A DNA stretch of 64,000 bases. Origin: Carboxylicivirga sp. (lineage in GTDB: Bacteria > Bacteroidota > Bacteroidia > Bacteroidales > Marinilabiliaceae). Positions 1 to 8,413 of this stretch are shown piece after piece. Below the pieces are notes generated by a model that was not told where the DNA came from, ran no database searches, and saw nothing but the letters and a program-made list of their open reading frames with translations. The stretch spans positions 62,001 through 126,000 of the forward strand of contig JAOARW010000035.1 in assembly GCA_025210475.1 (NCBI GenBank), in the 5' to 3' direction. Every line of letters starts with the position of its first letter. Positions within the stretch are counted from its first letter, which is position 1. Position numbers and translations under genes: made by a program.

Positions 1-58
1 AATGGTAGCACAACTGGTTTTGGTCCAGTTAGTCAGGGTTCGAATCCTTGTGAGACAA
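1..58 (+). tRNA. tRNA-Gln (TTG), 5' end missing
   Basis: This is the 3' part of a tRNA-Gln. It is identical over its visible length to the complete copy 114 bases downstream. The anticodon loop carries TTG, the T arm has GGTTCGAATCC, and the acceptor 3' strand TGAGACA ends at base 57 with discriminator A58. About 13 bases of the 5' end lie outside the window. CCA is not encoded. Confidence 0.93.
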
Positions 59-64
59 CGACTT

Positions 65-95
65 AACCTCCTTAAAGCAGGAGGTTTATTTTTGT
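65..95 (+). terminator. hairpin between the tandem tRNA-Gln genes
   Basis: A 7-bp stem (AACCTCC at 65-71, GGAGGTT at 80-86) with an 8-base loop is followed by a T-rich run. It could terminate the first tRNA transcript or serve as a processing signal between the two tRNAs. Confidence 0.5.
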
Positions 96-101
96 CTTGC
101 T

Positions 102-172
102 TGTCTCATGGTGTAATGGTAGCACAACTGGTTTTGGTCCAGTTAGTCAGGGTTCGAATCCTTGTGAGACAA
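102..172 (+). tRNA. tRNA-Gln (TTG)
   Basis: This is a complete cloverleaf. The acceptor stem is TGTCTCA (102-108) with TGAGACA (165-171). The anticodon stem ACTGG/CCAGT encloses loop TTTTGGT, giving anticodon TTG. The T arm contains GGTTCGAATCC. The discriminator is A172 and CCA is not genome-encoded. It is the second of two tandem copies and is followed directly by a terminator hairpin. Confidence 0.97.
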
Positions 173-181
173 CAGATTAAG

Positions 182-216
182 CGCTTCTCAATAAATTGGG
201 GAGCGTTTTTGTTTTT
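182..216 (+). terminator. terminator after tRNA-Gln
   Basis: An 8-bp stem with two G-T pairs (CGCTTCTC 182-189, GGGGAGCG 198-205) is followed by a run of T. It ends the tRNA transcription unit. Confidence 0.75.
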
Positions 217-378
217 ATAGATTTTTTTTGGAATCCGGGATTACGGATCATATACAAATTCTGGGTCTAGGCATGAGTTTTACACAAGCGGTAAAGGAAA
301 TTCCTCACATCTGACACATCATTTGGCCAAAATATATACTGCTTAGCAGCAAACTGAGCTTACTCTGCTTGTTTTAAG

Positions 379-520
379 GTCTGCTCAAGGCCAATGTAAT
401 GGTGCTCTTAATGATTCGTATGTTGCTCGATATAAAAATGGGATCGCTCCGGGTGATTTATATGTTGCTCAGCATATAACAGGATGCGCTCTGGCTGAGT
501 TGTGTGTTGATCTGCACAAT
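379..520. repeat. degenerate 42-bp tandem repeat in the tRNA-tsf gap
   Basis: The stretch from about 217 to 680 holds no convincing gene. Within it, units beginning near 379, 421, 463 and 505 are spaced exactly 42 bases apart. They share TGCTC near the start and GCTC and TGA further in; the 421 and 463 units are the most alike (both start TGTTGCTC). A minus-strand open frame of 97 codons over 408-701 is produced by the repeat and looks low-complexity, so it is not called as a gene. The rest of the gap shows nothing I recognise. Confidence 0.55.
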
Positions 521-680
521 CTGTAATTAGCCGAATTGACAGGATGGTGTCGCCTCGAATTAGGAGGTATTCTGCTTTGCGAATTGGGATGGTGTCTGAG
601 GATATTATTAGCTCTAAATAGTTGGATTTACAGGGGTTGTAAATAAGTAGTTGTCGATTTGATTTCAGGTCGTGTGGGGT

Positions 681-714
681 ACAAAAAAAAAGGGGAGCCA
701 AACGGCTCCCTTTT
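681..714 (-). terminator. terminator of the rplM-rpsI-rpsB-tsf operon
   Basis: A GGGAGCC/GGCTCCC stem (693-699 and 704-710) with loop AAAC is flanked on the plus strand by a run of A. That run reads as a T-tract on the minus strand, just after the tsf stop. Trailing T bases on the plus side could make it bidirectional. Confidence 0.85.
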
Positions 715-735
715 CTATATAAAGTAGAATATCTA

Positions 736-1560
736 CTAGCTTAATGTGTAACGCTTGAAGTCAACAGCTTTCAAACCTTTGCTAGCACCGTCAAGGTACT
801 GCTTGATAGACATTTTGTTGTCTTTCACAAAAGCTTGTTCCATAAGCGTGCTTTCTTTGAAGAATTTGTTTAAGCGACCCATAGCAATTTTTTCCAACAT
901 TGCTTCAGGCTTACCTTCTTCGCGTGCTTTTTCTTTACCAATTTCAAGCTCTTTTGCTTTGATGTCAGCAGGTACGCTATCAGCATCAACAGCTACAGGA
1001 GCCATAGCAGCAGTTTGCATAGCTACGTCTTTTGCAACTTGCTCATCGATACCTTCCTGGTTGAAACCAACCAAAGTAGCTAATTTGTTACCAGCGTGGA
1101 TGTAAGCGATCACTGATTCAGCACTTAATGCTTCGTAAGCAGCTAAGTCAAGCTTTTCACCAATTACACCACTCTGCTCAGCAACTACTTCAGAAACTGG
1201 ACGTCCGTTTAATTCTAACGCTTTTAAAGCTTCTAAGTCAGCAGGATTTTCAGCTACTGCCAAGTCAAGGATAGACATTGCAAAGTCTACATAGCTTTCG
1301 TTTTTCGCTACGAAATCAGTTTCGCAGTTCAATACGATTAATGCACCTCTTTTCTTGTCTGCAGTTACTTTAGCTAAAACAACACCTTCAGTCGCTTCGC
1401 GATCAGCACGCTTGTTAGCAATCGCCTGACCTTTTTTACGGATGATATCAACCGCTTTGTCGAAATCGCCTTCAGCTTCTGTTAGTGCCTTTTTACAATC
1501 CATCATACCGGCACCGGTACTTTTTCTTAGTTTGCTTACGTCAGCAGCAGTAATAGCCAT
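736..1560 (-). CDS. tsf: Elongation factor Ts
   Basis: The 274-residue product is EF-Ts, the cytosolic guanine-nucleotide exchange factor that recycles EF-Tu. The N-terminal UBA-like domain (about 1-50) contains LRKSTGAGMMDCKKAL, the family signature that contacts EF-Tu. It is followed by the paired core subdomains, including the conserved CETDFVAKN segment near residue 80. The length matches the family. It is last in the minus-strand operon, 39 bases after rpsB and just before the operon terminator. The rpsB-tsf pairing is nearly universal in bacteria. Confidence 0.98.
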   Translation of the reverse strand: MAITAADVSKLRKSTGAGMMDCKKALTEAEGDFDKAVDIIRKKGQAIANKRADREATEGVVLAKVTADKKRGALIVLNCETDFVAKNESYVDFAMSILDLAVAENPADLEALKALELNGRPVSEVVAEQSGVIGEKLDLAAYEALSAESVIAYIHAGNKLATLVGFNQEGIDEQVAKDVAMQTAAMAPVAVDADSVPADIKAKELEIGKEKAREEGKPEAMLEKIAMGRLNKFFKESTLMEQAFVKDNKMSIKQYLDGASKGLKAVDFKRYTLS

Positions 1561-1599
1561 GATATAATTTTTTAAAGTTGTTAGACAAAAATAATCGAA

Positions 1600-2421
1600 T
1601 TACTCTTTTGAAGCGCCTTCTGATTTGTTTTCTTCAGTTGGTGCTTCTTCTTTTTTAGCTGCTTCCTTTGCAGGTTCAGCTTTTTTAGCGCGAGCTTTCT
1701 TTTCTTTCGATCCTTCGTTGTCTTTCTCAGCCTTACGCTCGTTTAAGCCTTCCTGAATAGCTTTTGTCATCACGTCAGTAATCAGCTCGATCGACTTAGT
1801 TGCGTCGTCGTTAGCAGGAATTACGTAGTTGATTGGTGATGGATCTGAGTTGGTATCAACAATACCAAATACAGGGATATTCAAACGGATAGCTTCTTTA
1901 ACAGCAATGTGTTCTTTCATTACGTCAACAACAAACATAGCTGCAGGAAGACGTGTTAAGTCAGCGATAGAACCTAATGTTTTGTCAAGCTTAGCACGCT
2001 GACGAGTAATTTGAAGACGCTCACGCTTAGATAAGTTTTTCCACTGGCTTGGGTCAGCCATCATCTTATCAATAGAAGTCATCTTCTTCACCGCTTTACG
2101 AATAGTGGGGAAGTTGGTTAACATACCACCTGGCCAACGCTCAGTAACATAAGGCATGTTTACACCACCAACTTTGTCAGCGATGATTTCTTTAGCTTGC
2201 TTCTTCGTTGCTACGAATAACACTTTCCGACCCGATTTTGCAATCTGTTTAAGTGCATCAGCAGCCTCGTCAATCTTCACAGCAGTTTTGTGAAGGTCTA
2301 ATATGTGGATTCCATTGCGTTCCATAAAAATATATGGTGCCATGGCTGGGTTCCACTTTCTTTTCAGGTGACCAAAGTGTACACCTGCTTCCAATAATTC
2401 CTCGAAATTAACTCTTGGCAT
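1600..2421 (-). CDS. rpsB: 30S ribosomal protein S2 (uS2)
   Basis: The 273-residue product is uS2, a late-assembling small-subunit protein needed for binding of S1 and mRNA. It begins with the family-typical stretch LLEAGVHFGH and contains KWNPAMAPYIF and the conserved TRLPAAMFVVDVMKEHIAVKEA region near residues 150-170. The last ~45 residues form a Lys/Glu/Ala-rich charged tail, a common extension in Bacteroidota. It lies between rpsI (180-base gap) and tsf. Confidence 0.98.
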   Translation of the reverse strand: MPRVNFEELLEAGVHFGHLKRKWNPAMAPYIFMERNGIHILDLHKTAVKIDEAADALKQIAKSGRKVLFVATKKQAKEIIADKVGGVNMPYVTERWPGGMLTNFPTIRKAVKKMTSIDKMMADPSQWKNLSKRERLQITRQRAKLDKTLGSIADLTRLPAAMFVVDVMKEHIAVKEAIRLNIPVFGIVDTNSDPSPINYVIPANDDATKSIELITDVMTKAIQEGLNERKAEKDNEGSKEKKARAKKAEPAKEAAKKEEAPTEENKSEGASKE

Positions 2422-2601
2422 TTTGTTTTTCTTTAAGTTGTTTACTTTCTGTTTAAACCAATCTTTAAGTAGTCCTAATTTAGATGTTAGACCTAAGATG
2501 CCAGACTGTTAGACGATTCTATTAGTCTTATATCTTTTGTCTTTAATCTAATGTCTAGAAAGAGTCTTAAAGATTTAGATACTAAACACACTTGATAAAT
2601 A

Positions 2602-2988
2602 TTAACGTTTAGAGAACTGGAATCTCTTACGTGCTTTCGGACGACCTGGCTTCTTACGTTCCACAACGCGTGAGTCACGAGTCATGAATCCTTCAGCCTT
2701 AAGAGCCGGCTTGTTTTCAGCATCAATTTTCACAAGTGCACGGGCAATAGCTAAGCGAACGGCTTCAGCCTGACCCTTGAAACCACCACCATAAAGGTTT
2801 ACTTTAATGTCGTAGTTGTCAGCAACACCGATAGTGTTTAAAGGTTGTTTTACAATGTACTGTAATGTTGCAGCTGGGAAATATGTAGCCAACTCACGCT
2901 TGTTAATTGTGATGTTACCACTTCCTTCGCTCAAATAGATACGAGCAACGGCTGCTTTTCTTCTACCAATAGCATTAATTACTTCCAT
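2602..2988 (-). CDS. rpsI: 30S ribosomal protein S9 (uS9)
   Basis: The 128-residue product is uS9, whose C-terminal tail reaches the P-site tRNA. The N-terminus carries the family motif GRRKAAVARIYL. The C-terminus ends in the diagnostic basic stretch KKPGRPKARKRFQFSKR, with Lys/Arg at the extreme end. It lies 5 bases after rplM, the standard L13-S9 pair. The 180-base gap to rpsB contains only short AGACT/AGTCT-type inverted sequences and no clear promoter. Confidence 0.98.
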   Translation of the reverse strand: MEVINAIGRRKAAVARIYLSEGSGNITINKRELATYFPAATLQYIVKQPLNTIGVADNYDIKVNLYGGGFKGQAEAVRLAIARALVKIDAENKPALKAEGFMTRDSRVVERKKPGRPKARKRFQFSKR

Positions 2989-2993
2989 AATAC

Positions 2994-3449
2994 TTATTTA
3001 ATGGCGTTAATATCAATTACTTTAGGTTGTTGAGCTTCGTGCTTGTGTTCAGTTCCAGTATAAACATACAAGTTTCTGAAAAGCTGACGTCCAAGGCGGT
3101 TCTTAGGTAACATACCTTTGATAGCTCTTTCAACTAATCTCTCCGGTTTTTTAGCGAACATTTCCGCAGGTGTCACATCGCGACGACCTCCTGGGTAACC
3201 ACTATGGTAGAAAAATAAACGCTGGTCCCACTTGTTACCGGTCATTTTAATTTTGTCTGCGTTTAAGATAATCACGTTATCTCCGCAATCCACGTGAGGT
3301 GTATAATTTGGCTTATACTTTCCTCTGAGTAATTTAGCTACTTTCGAAGCTAAACGACCCAATACCATATCAGCCGCATCTACCACAACCCACTCTTTGT
3401 TGGCAGTTGCCTGATTGGCTGAAATCGTTTTGTAACTTAACGTATCCAC
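2994..3449 (-). CDS. rplM: 50S ribosomal protein L13 (uL13), GTG start
   Basis: uL13 is an early-assembling 50S protein. The open frame extends upstream to base 3506, but the first 19 codons (MFCAFANCLL...) are unlike the family. I place the start at the GTG at 3449-3447, which gives a 151-residue protein starting (V/M)DTLSYKTIS and is preceded by AGGA. Conserved segments include LRGKYKPNYTPHVDCGD, the GYPGG turn and the C-terminal GTEHKHEAQQPK typical of Bacteroidota L13. It is first in the operon with rpsI, rpsB and tsf, behind an apparent leader of about 130 bases. Confidence 0.96.
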   Translation of the reverse strand: MDTLSYKTISANQATANKEWVVVDAADMVLGRLASKVAKLLRGKYKPNYTPHVDCGDNVIILNADKIKMTGNKWDQRLFFYHSGYPGGRRDVTPAEMFAKKPERLVERAIKGMLPKNRLGRQLFRNLYVYTGTEHKHEAQQPKVIDINAIK

Positions 3450-3586
3450 AGTCTTCCTTTTTAAAATTCGACTTATTAATAAACAGTTTGCAAAGGCACA
3501 AAACATCTACTTCGCTACGATCAGGTCCCACCCCGATTGCTTTGAAACAGACGCATCTACCTTTCGGCTCGGATAATAATCGGCCG

Positions 3587-3594
3587 CAAAAGTA
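3587..3594 (-). promoter_or_regulatory. putative -7 box of the rplM operon
   Basis: On the minus strand this reads TACTTTTG followed by CGGCCG, matching the Bacteroidota -7 consensus TAnnTTTG. No clear -33 TTTG is seen at the usual spacing. It would give a 5' leader of about 130 bases before the GTG start of rplM. The leader contains self-complementary segments (for example CGGC/GCCG) and could hold an autoregulatory structure. Confidence 0.6.
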
Positions 3595-3708
3595 CTGCAT
3601 TTATTTTGAATGTGCTAATTATTTGATTAAAAAAGTACTGAGGATTGGCAGAGCCAATTAATTTTTGAAAATTCATGACCTCAATTTTTACCCGATCAAC
3701 AAAGAATA

Positions 3709-4260
3709 ATGACTCAAAACAATTCCGACTTTATAAATACGATACGATTAAAGAGTAGTTTTTTTAATCAGGATGTACTCACTGTTGCAAGGTGCTTAAT
3801 GGGGAAGGTGCTGGTTCTTCGATACGATGATGGGAGCATTGAGCGTTTTGTTATTAGCGAAACTGAGGCTTATCGGGGAGAGGAGGATGAAGCCTGCCAT
3901 GCTTTTAAGGGGCGCACCAAACGAACGGAAGTGATGCACCACGATGGAGGCCTGGTGTATGTGTATCTGATATATGGGATGTACTGGATGCTAAACTTTG
4001 TGACCGGTACAGCCGATGAGCCGCAAGCTGTTTTAATTCGTGGTGTTCGTGAGATTAATGGGCCGGGACGATTGGGGCGCTATTTAAAATTGGATAAAAG
4101 CTTCTATGGTGAAAAGCTGAATGAATCCCAACGAATTTGGGTGGAGGAAAATTCGGATTCGGATTTTCAGGCCGAAATTGAAACAAGTGCGCGGATTGGA
4201 ATTGATTATGCTTCAGAAGAATGGCGAGATAAAAAATGGCGTTTTATCCTAAAGGATTAA
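3709..4260 (+). CDS. 3-methyladenine DNA glycosylase (AAG/MPG family)
   Basis: This 183-residue protein excises alkylated purines (3-methyladenine, hypoxanthine) from DNA in base-excision repair. It shows the family core: VARCLMGKVLV, then ETEAY at 51-55, then DEACHAFKGRTKR and the hairpin GGLVYVYLIYGMYWMLN at about 80-97. By comparison with human AAG, Glu53 is the catalytic base and Tyr55 an intercalation-pocket residue. The length is normal for bacterial members. It stands alone, divergent from the rplM operon and convergent with the next gene. Confidence 0.93.
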   Translation: MTQNNSDFINTIRLKSSFFNQDVLTVARCLMGKVLVLRYDDGSIERFVISETEAYRGEEDEACHAFKGRTKRTEVMHHDGGLVYVYLIYGMYWMLNFVTGTADEPQAVLIRGVREINGPGRLGRYLKLDKSFYGEKLNESQRIWVEENSDSDFQAEIETSARIGIDYASEEWRDKKWRFILKD

Positions 4261-4290
4261 TCATGCAATTTTTTAGCCGACTAAAGGAGA

Positions 4291-5418
4291 TTAATCGAAT
4301 GAGATTTTTGAGATGTAAAAGTTTGGTGTGAATAATAAGTTAAAGCCATACGCGTATTCAAACTGTTTGGCCGGAATATCGAAATAGGTTTCCAGCATCA
4401 CGCTAAATTTGATTTGCTTCATAAAGGTTTTGGCAAAACTTAATTTTGAATTTAAAAGCGTTCGGTTCTCCGTGTAATAGCCGGGCTTGTAATTGGATGT
4501 TGATTGAAACAGGGAACTTCCTTTGGGTGCCAAAAAGTTGTGGGCATTCCAATAACCAGTCATAAAAGTACCGTATTTATAATCGACTTGTGCTACCGGA
4601 TAAATGGCTCTTCCGGATCTGAAGCTCCAGCCTGAATTACCTGTTAAATCGTGATAGGTGGCAACATAAGTTGCTAATCCCACATTTTTGATAAAGCCAT
4701 CGCCTATCTTGTAGTTCAGTTTAACTCCCGTTGCGAGGTTGGCTAATGTTTGCATGCGCTCGGAGTAATTACTGATTTGCCCTCCTACGTGAGTGGCAAT
4801 CATTTGTCCCGGTATCGAAATATGAAAGTTGGATGTTGTATTGGTGAAGCGGTATTCAGTGCTCATACCGGCAGTAAATTTTTCAGGCTTGGTGTCGCCT
4901 AAATAAATAAATTGTTCCCAGTCGACCCATGAGTCCCACCAAAGTTTATCACTGGTGTAGATGAACTGGAATCCATTTTCAATGGGTCGGTTGTATTGGT
5001 TTTCGGGATTAAACAATGGTTCGATCAAGCGGTGGTGAACATCGCCTTTCAATCCCCCCATTATTAAATCCAACTTATCGGTCAGGCGGGTATGAATGGA
5101 AAACGTAGGTATTACCTCAGTTAATTCATCCATGCCGCTTAGTTGTATTATATGAACACCAGCTTTGAGGCGAAGTCTTGATCCGGCATAATAAACAAAG
5201 GATGGCTGGGCGGTGTAGCCCATAAAGGTATATCCTTCGATGTAATCACCAAAGTACTCATTGTTTTTAACAAAGTTGTTGTTTTCTAATCTGAAGTACA
5301 GGTTGTTGCTTGCCCGATCTTTGAATTCCGGATAATAGTAACGCCAGGTTTGATCCACCTGAGAGTAACTTAAAAAACAGCACAAGCTTATGCAACACAG
5401 CACAACCCATCGACTCAT
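4291..5418 (-). CDS. putative outer-membrane beta-barrel protein, function unknown
   Basis: I do not recognise a specific family. The 375-residue product starts with a signal peptide (MSRWVVLCCISLCCFLSYSQ). The rest is rich in alternating aromatic and polar strands (for example FQFIYTSDKLWWDSWVDWEQFIY and TFMTGYWNAHNF) and ends in FTPNFYISKISFD, the pattern of an outer-membrane barrel with a terminal aromatic strand. It lies 110 bases downstream of the LytTR regulator on the same strand and could be cotranscribed with it. A role in transport or sensing cannot be claimed. Confidence 0.6.
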   Translation of the reverse strand: MSRWVVLCCISLCCFLSYSQVDQTWRYYYPEFKDRASNNLYFRLENNNFVKNNEYFGDYIEGYTFMGYTAQPSFVYYAGSRLRLKAGVHIIQLSGMDELTEVIPTFSIHTRLTDKLDLIMGGLKGDVHHRLIEPLFNPENQYNRPIENGFQFIYTSDKLWWDSWVDWEQFIYLGDTKPEKFTAGMSTEYRFTNTTSNFHISIPGQMIATHVGGQISNYSERMQTLANLATGVKLNYKIGDGFIKNVGLATYVATYHDLTGNSGWSFRSGRAIYPVAQVDYKYGTFMTGYWNAHNFLAPKGSSLFQSTSNYKPGYYTENRTLLNSKLSFAKTFMKQIKFSVMLETYFDIPAKQFEYAYGFNLLFTPNFYISKISFD

Positions 5419-5528
5419 GACACATTCTGATTAATTGATTTCCCAAACTAAAACACTCAAGAGGTAATACTGTGTTAAGTCAAAAAGGTTATAGTTTTAA
5501 TCAATTTTATTTGATGGAAAGTTGCAGA

Positions 5529-6293
5529 TTAGACTGATTCTATGAAAGTAGCATTGCGTTGCAGGCGTTCCCAAAGTTGATCAAACTTACGGTTTTCGTA
5601 AATTACCTCATCGCCGGTGTTCATTTTTATTCGCAGCAGGTCGGAGTTTATTTCTTTAACATGTAAGAGGTTAATGAGGTAATGCGGGTGGCAACGAAAG
5701 AACACGTGTTCGGATAAGATGGCTTCGTATCGTCGCAGAGGTTTAGCAACAAAAAAGTAGCTGTTGTCAGTTAGGTAGAAGTTGGCACCACCGGGAATAG
5801 CTTTTCCCCAAACCAGGTCATCGACGTTACAAACTTTAAATTTGTTTTTGCCTTGCAGGATGATTTGGTTTTTGTTGCTTTCAATGTTGTTAAATAAGGT
5901 ATTGATTTTGATGTCGTAGTTGGAGTCCTGGATCTGATCGATGACTTTATCGAGTGCCACAACCATTTCGTTGATGTCGAAAGGTTTAAAAATGAAGTCG
6001 ACTGCGGCATACTCCATAGCTTTAATGATGTATTCGTGATAGGCGGACATAAAGATGATTTTAAAATCAATATCGCGACAGGCTTTAATAACTTCAAAAG
6101 CCGTTCCGCCAATTAAATGGATGTCCATTATGACTAGCTGGGGGCGAAGTTCCTTGATTTTATCAACGGCTTCTTCTACTGCGGCAGCTGTATTTGTGAT
6201 TTCAATTTCAGGAAAATGCTTCTCGATGATCCGAGTTACAGCCACGGCATCGAATTGGTCATCTTCAACTATAATGGTTTTAATGGTTTTCAT
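5529..6293 (-). CDS. LytTR-family response regulator
   Basis: This is a 254-residue two-component regulator. Residues 1-120 are a CheY-like receiver with the acidic pair at 11-12, the phospho-acceptor Asp57 in VIMDIHL, and the conserved Lys in FIFKPFD. Residues about 145-245 form a LytTR DNA-binding domain, with FFRCHPHYLINLLHVKEI as the recognisable core. The start codon overlaps the end of the upstream kinase gene by 14 bases, so the two are translationally linked and very likely cognate. Its target genes are not evident from the sequence. Confidence 0.93.
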   Translation of the reverse strand: MKTIKTIIVEDDQFDAVAVTRIIEKHFPEIEITNTAAAVEEAVDKIKELRPQLVIMDIHLIGGTAFEVIKACRDIDFKIIFMSAYHEYIIKAMEYAAVDFIFKPFDINEMVVALDKVIDQIQDSNYDIKINTLFNNIESNKNQIILQGKNKFKVCNVDDLVWGKAIPGGANFYLTDNSYFFVAKPLRRYEAILSEHVFFRCHPHYLINLLHVKEINSDLLRIKMNTGDEVIYENRKFDQLWERLQRNATFIESV

Positions 6294-8247
6294 CTTTTTG
6301 CTTGGCTGAGGTTTTTTGCATCATTAATGGCAAAACGAGTCGTGCTATGGTGCCTCGTTCAAATGGATCTTTCGTCTTCTTATCAAATATCTCAAATTGT
6401 GTTTTCCCTTTGGCATCTTTTTCCAGAATGCTTAATCGCTCTTCAGTAATCTTAATGGCCATCGATTCGTGTTTCTTCTCGCTTCTGCTGATTTGATCTT
6501 TATAATCGATGCCGAGGCCATTGTCGTCTACCTCCAATAACATGTTGTTATCGCGCTTAAGGATGCGTATGGTTAATTTCCCCTCTTCACCCAATGGCTT
6601 AATCCCGTGTTCGATGGCGTTTTCTACAAAAGGCTGTATGAGCATAGGCGGAATGACTACCTTATTGTTTTTAATTTCATCGCTAATGATGATGTTAAAC
6701 GAAAATGGTGGCGAGAATCGAAGTTGCTGAATTTTTAAGTAATACTGCAGCATTTCCACTTCCTCATGAATGGAAATATACTCGTAATTACTACTGCGCA
6801 GTACATGTCGCATCAGCTTGGCAAAATGTGCCAGAAACTGACTGGATTTATCCATGTCGTTTTCAAGAATGAATACCTGAATGGCACTTAAGGCATTAAA
6901 TATAAAATGCGGATTCATTTGAGAGCGCAACAAACGCTGCTGGAATCGTAAGGTCCGGTAGCGGCTTCTTAGTCGTCCCTGGAAGAAGAATAGAACAGCG
7001 GTAATGGCAATCACAATGATTAAAATGATGGTGGCGGCAAGCAGTGACCTTTGTTTCGAAAGTAAGGTTTTTTGCAGTAGTGCCTCTTTGTTAAGCTCTT
7101 CTATTTGTAATTGTTGTAAAGTATTGTTGTATTTGGCTTCCACCGAAGCAATGTGGAAAATATTTTTTTCATTTAAGATACTGTCCTTGTAACTGGCGGC
7201 CAGCTTATAGTAGGTTAATGAGCGATTAAATTGCTGTTGTCGTTCGTAGGCTTCCGAAAGGAGACGGGCTGCTTCTTCGGCCGAATAATTTGAACCGATG
7301 CTGGTGGCAATCTCCAACCCTTTATTAAGATAAAAGATGGCTTGGGTTGGCAAGTTGTCGTTTAAATAAGTCTTGCCTATTTGGGTGTAACTTACCGATG
7401 TGAGCATGCGATCTTCCAGTTCCTGGTTAATCTCCAGGGCTTTCAGTAGGTAGTCAAGCGCCAGGCGGTTCTGATTCTTTTCAATGTAGGCACTACCAAT
7501 GCTGTTGTAGCAAATGGATTGACCTACTCGGCTGTTTATCTGTGTGTTGTATTCGAGCGACTGGAAATAGTAATGCATGGCCGAATCAAGCTGATTAAGT
7601 TTCATGTATGCTTCACCAATGTTGTTGGTGTTAATGGCCATGCCCAATACATTATCCATGTCTTCGGAAATGTGCAGGCCACGCTGAAAATATTCAATGG
7701 CCGAGTGGTACCGTTCCATGGCGATGCTAACATTTCCCATGCCATTAATGGCTTTGCTGATCCCTAATGAATCATTAATCTCCTCTGCCAGCTGCAAGGC
7801 TTTCATGTGCATATCCAGTGCCTGTGGATTTTCATCAATCCGACGATAAATGACCCCAATTTGATTGTAAGCCTGAGTTTGAAAATGTATGTTATTGGTT
7901 TCTTCCGAAATTGCCAGTGCTTTTTGCAGCATTTGCATGGCTTCGGGATAATAGGATTTGTTTCGATAGCGCTGCCCCACCAGGCTGTAAATGGCAAATA
8001 ACTGACTTTGGTTATTGCTTTTAAGCGCCATGTCTTCGGCCTCCTTTAAATAATTATCGAAAGGCGACAAGATGCTAAGTTTATCAGAATAGGATTCTTT
8101 TGATTGAATTATGAGTTGTTCAACCATCAGGGAATCTTCGCTTTGGGCAATAGGTTTTGTAATAAGCTCGGCAGGCCGCTCGTTATTCTGCGAGCAGGCT
8201 AATATCAGTATTCCTATAACGAAAACTACAAATGCTTTCTTCACCAC
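6280..8247 (-). CDS. TPR-containing LytS-type sensor histidine kinase
   Basis: The 655-residue product has an N-terminal lipoprotein-like or uncleaved signal (ILACS at 15-19). Several tetratricopeptide repeats follow (about 80-370; repeated Y.EAMQMLQKALAI-type helices), then a coiled-coil and one membrane span near 403-423. The kinase part begins with the His_kinase box MNPHFIFNAL, placing the phospho-accepting histidine at 447. An HATPase segment follows (IQPFVENAIEHG, then VDDNGLGI). This YehU/LytS-type arrangement pairs with LytTR regulators, and the cognate regulator overlaps its 3' end. The TPR region presumably receives the signal in the periplasm. Confidence 0.92.
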   Translation of the reverse strand: MVKKAFVVFVIGILILACSQNNERPAELITKPIAQSEDSLMVEQLIIQSKESYSDKLSILSPFDNYLKEAEDMALKSNNQSQLFAIYSLVGQRYRNKSYYPEAMQMLQKALAISEETNNIHFQTQAYNQIGVIYRRIDENPQALDMHMKALQLAEEINDSLGISKAINGMGNVSIAMERYHSAIEYFQRGLHISEDMDNVLGMAINTNNIGEAYMKLNQLDSAMHYYFQSLEYNTQINSRVGQSICYNSIGSAYIEKNQNRLALDYLLKALEINQELEDRMLTSVSYTQIGKTYLNDNLPTQAIFYLNKGLEIATSIGSNYSAEEAARLLSEAYERQQQFNRSLTYYKLAASYKDSILNEKNIFHIASVEAKYNNTLQQLQIEELNKEALLQKTLLSKQRSLLAATIILIIVIAITAVLFFFQGRLRSRYRTLRFQQRLLRSQMNPHFIFNALSAIQVFILENDMDKSSQFLAHFAKLMRHVLRSSNYEYISIHEEVEMLQYYLKIQQLRFSPPFSFNIIISDEIKNNKVVIPPMLIQPFVENAIEHGIKPLGEEGKLTIRILKRDNNMLLEVDDNGLGIDYKDQISRSEKKHESMAIKITEERLSILEKDAKGKTQFEIFDKKTKDPFERGTIARLVLPLMMQKTSAKQKDENH

Positions 8248-8380
8248 ACTAGTTGTTAAGATTTATCTTTCGAATATCCCATTTACAAATTATGAAATAA
8301 AAACTAGTGATGTCGGAAATTGTTCAGAAAGTTATTAACTAAGTTATGAACAGGCCAGCGGGCAGATATTTATAAAACAG

Positions 8381-8388
8381 TATATTTG
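8381..8388 (+). promoter_or_regulatory. putative -7 box of dusB
   Basis: TATATTTG followed by CGGCC matches the Bacteroidota -7 consensus TAnnTTTG and lies 25 bases before the GTG start of the dihydrouridine synthase. No good -33 TTTG is visible at the expected spacing. Confidence 0.5.
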
Positions 8389-8413
8389 CGGCCTAATGTA
8401 ATAAAAACGATCA

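Noticed and set aside
2..220. 72-codon plus-strand reading frame
   Set aside because: It reads through two tRNA-Gln genes and their terminators; the duplicated peptide comes from the tRNA duplication.
408..701. 97-codon minus-strand reading frame before tsf
   Set aside because: It coincides with the 42-bp repeats, is low-complexity (repeated QHTNHPER-type units), has no recognisable domain and overlaps the tsf terminator.
755..1105. 116-codon frame antisense to tsf
   Set aside because: It is opposite a certain gene and has no independent evidence, as with the other antisense frames opposite ribosomal, SusC and hydrolase genes.
2467..2560. Short TCTTA/GTCT repeats in the rpsI-rpsB gap
   Set aside because: They are too short and irregular to distinguish from AT-rich low-complexity DNA.
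3450..3506. N-terminal extension of L13
   Set aside because: The 19 extra codons are not family-like; the GTG at 3449 with AGGA upstream gives the standard N-terminus.
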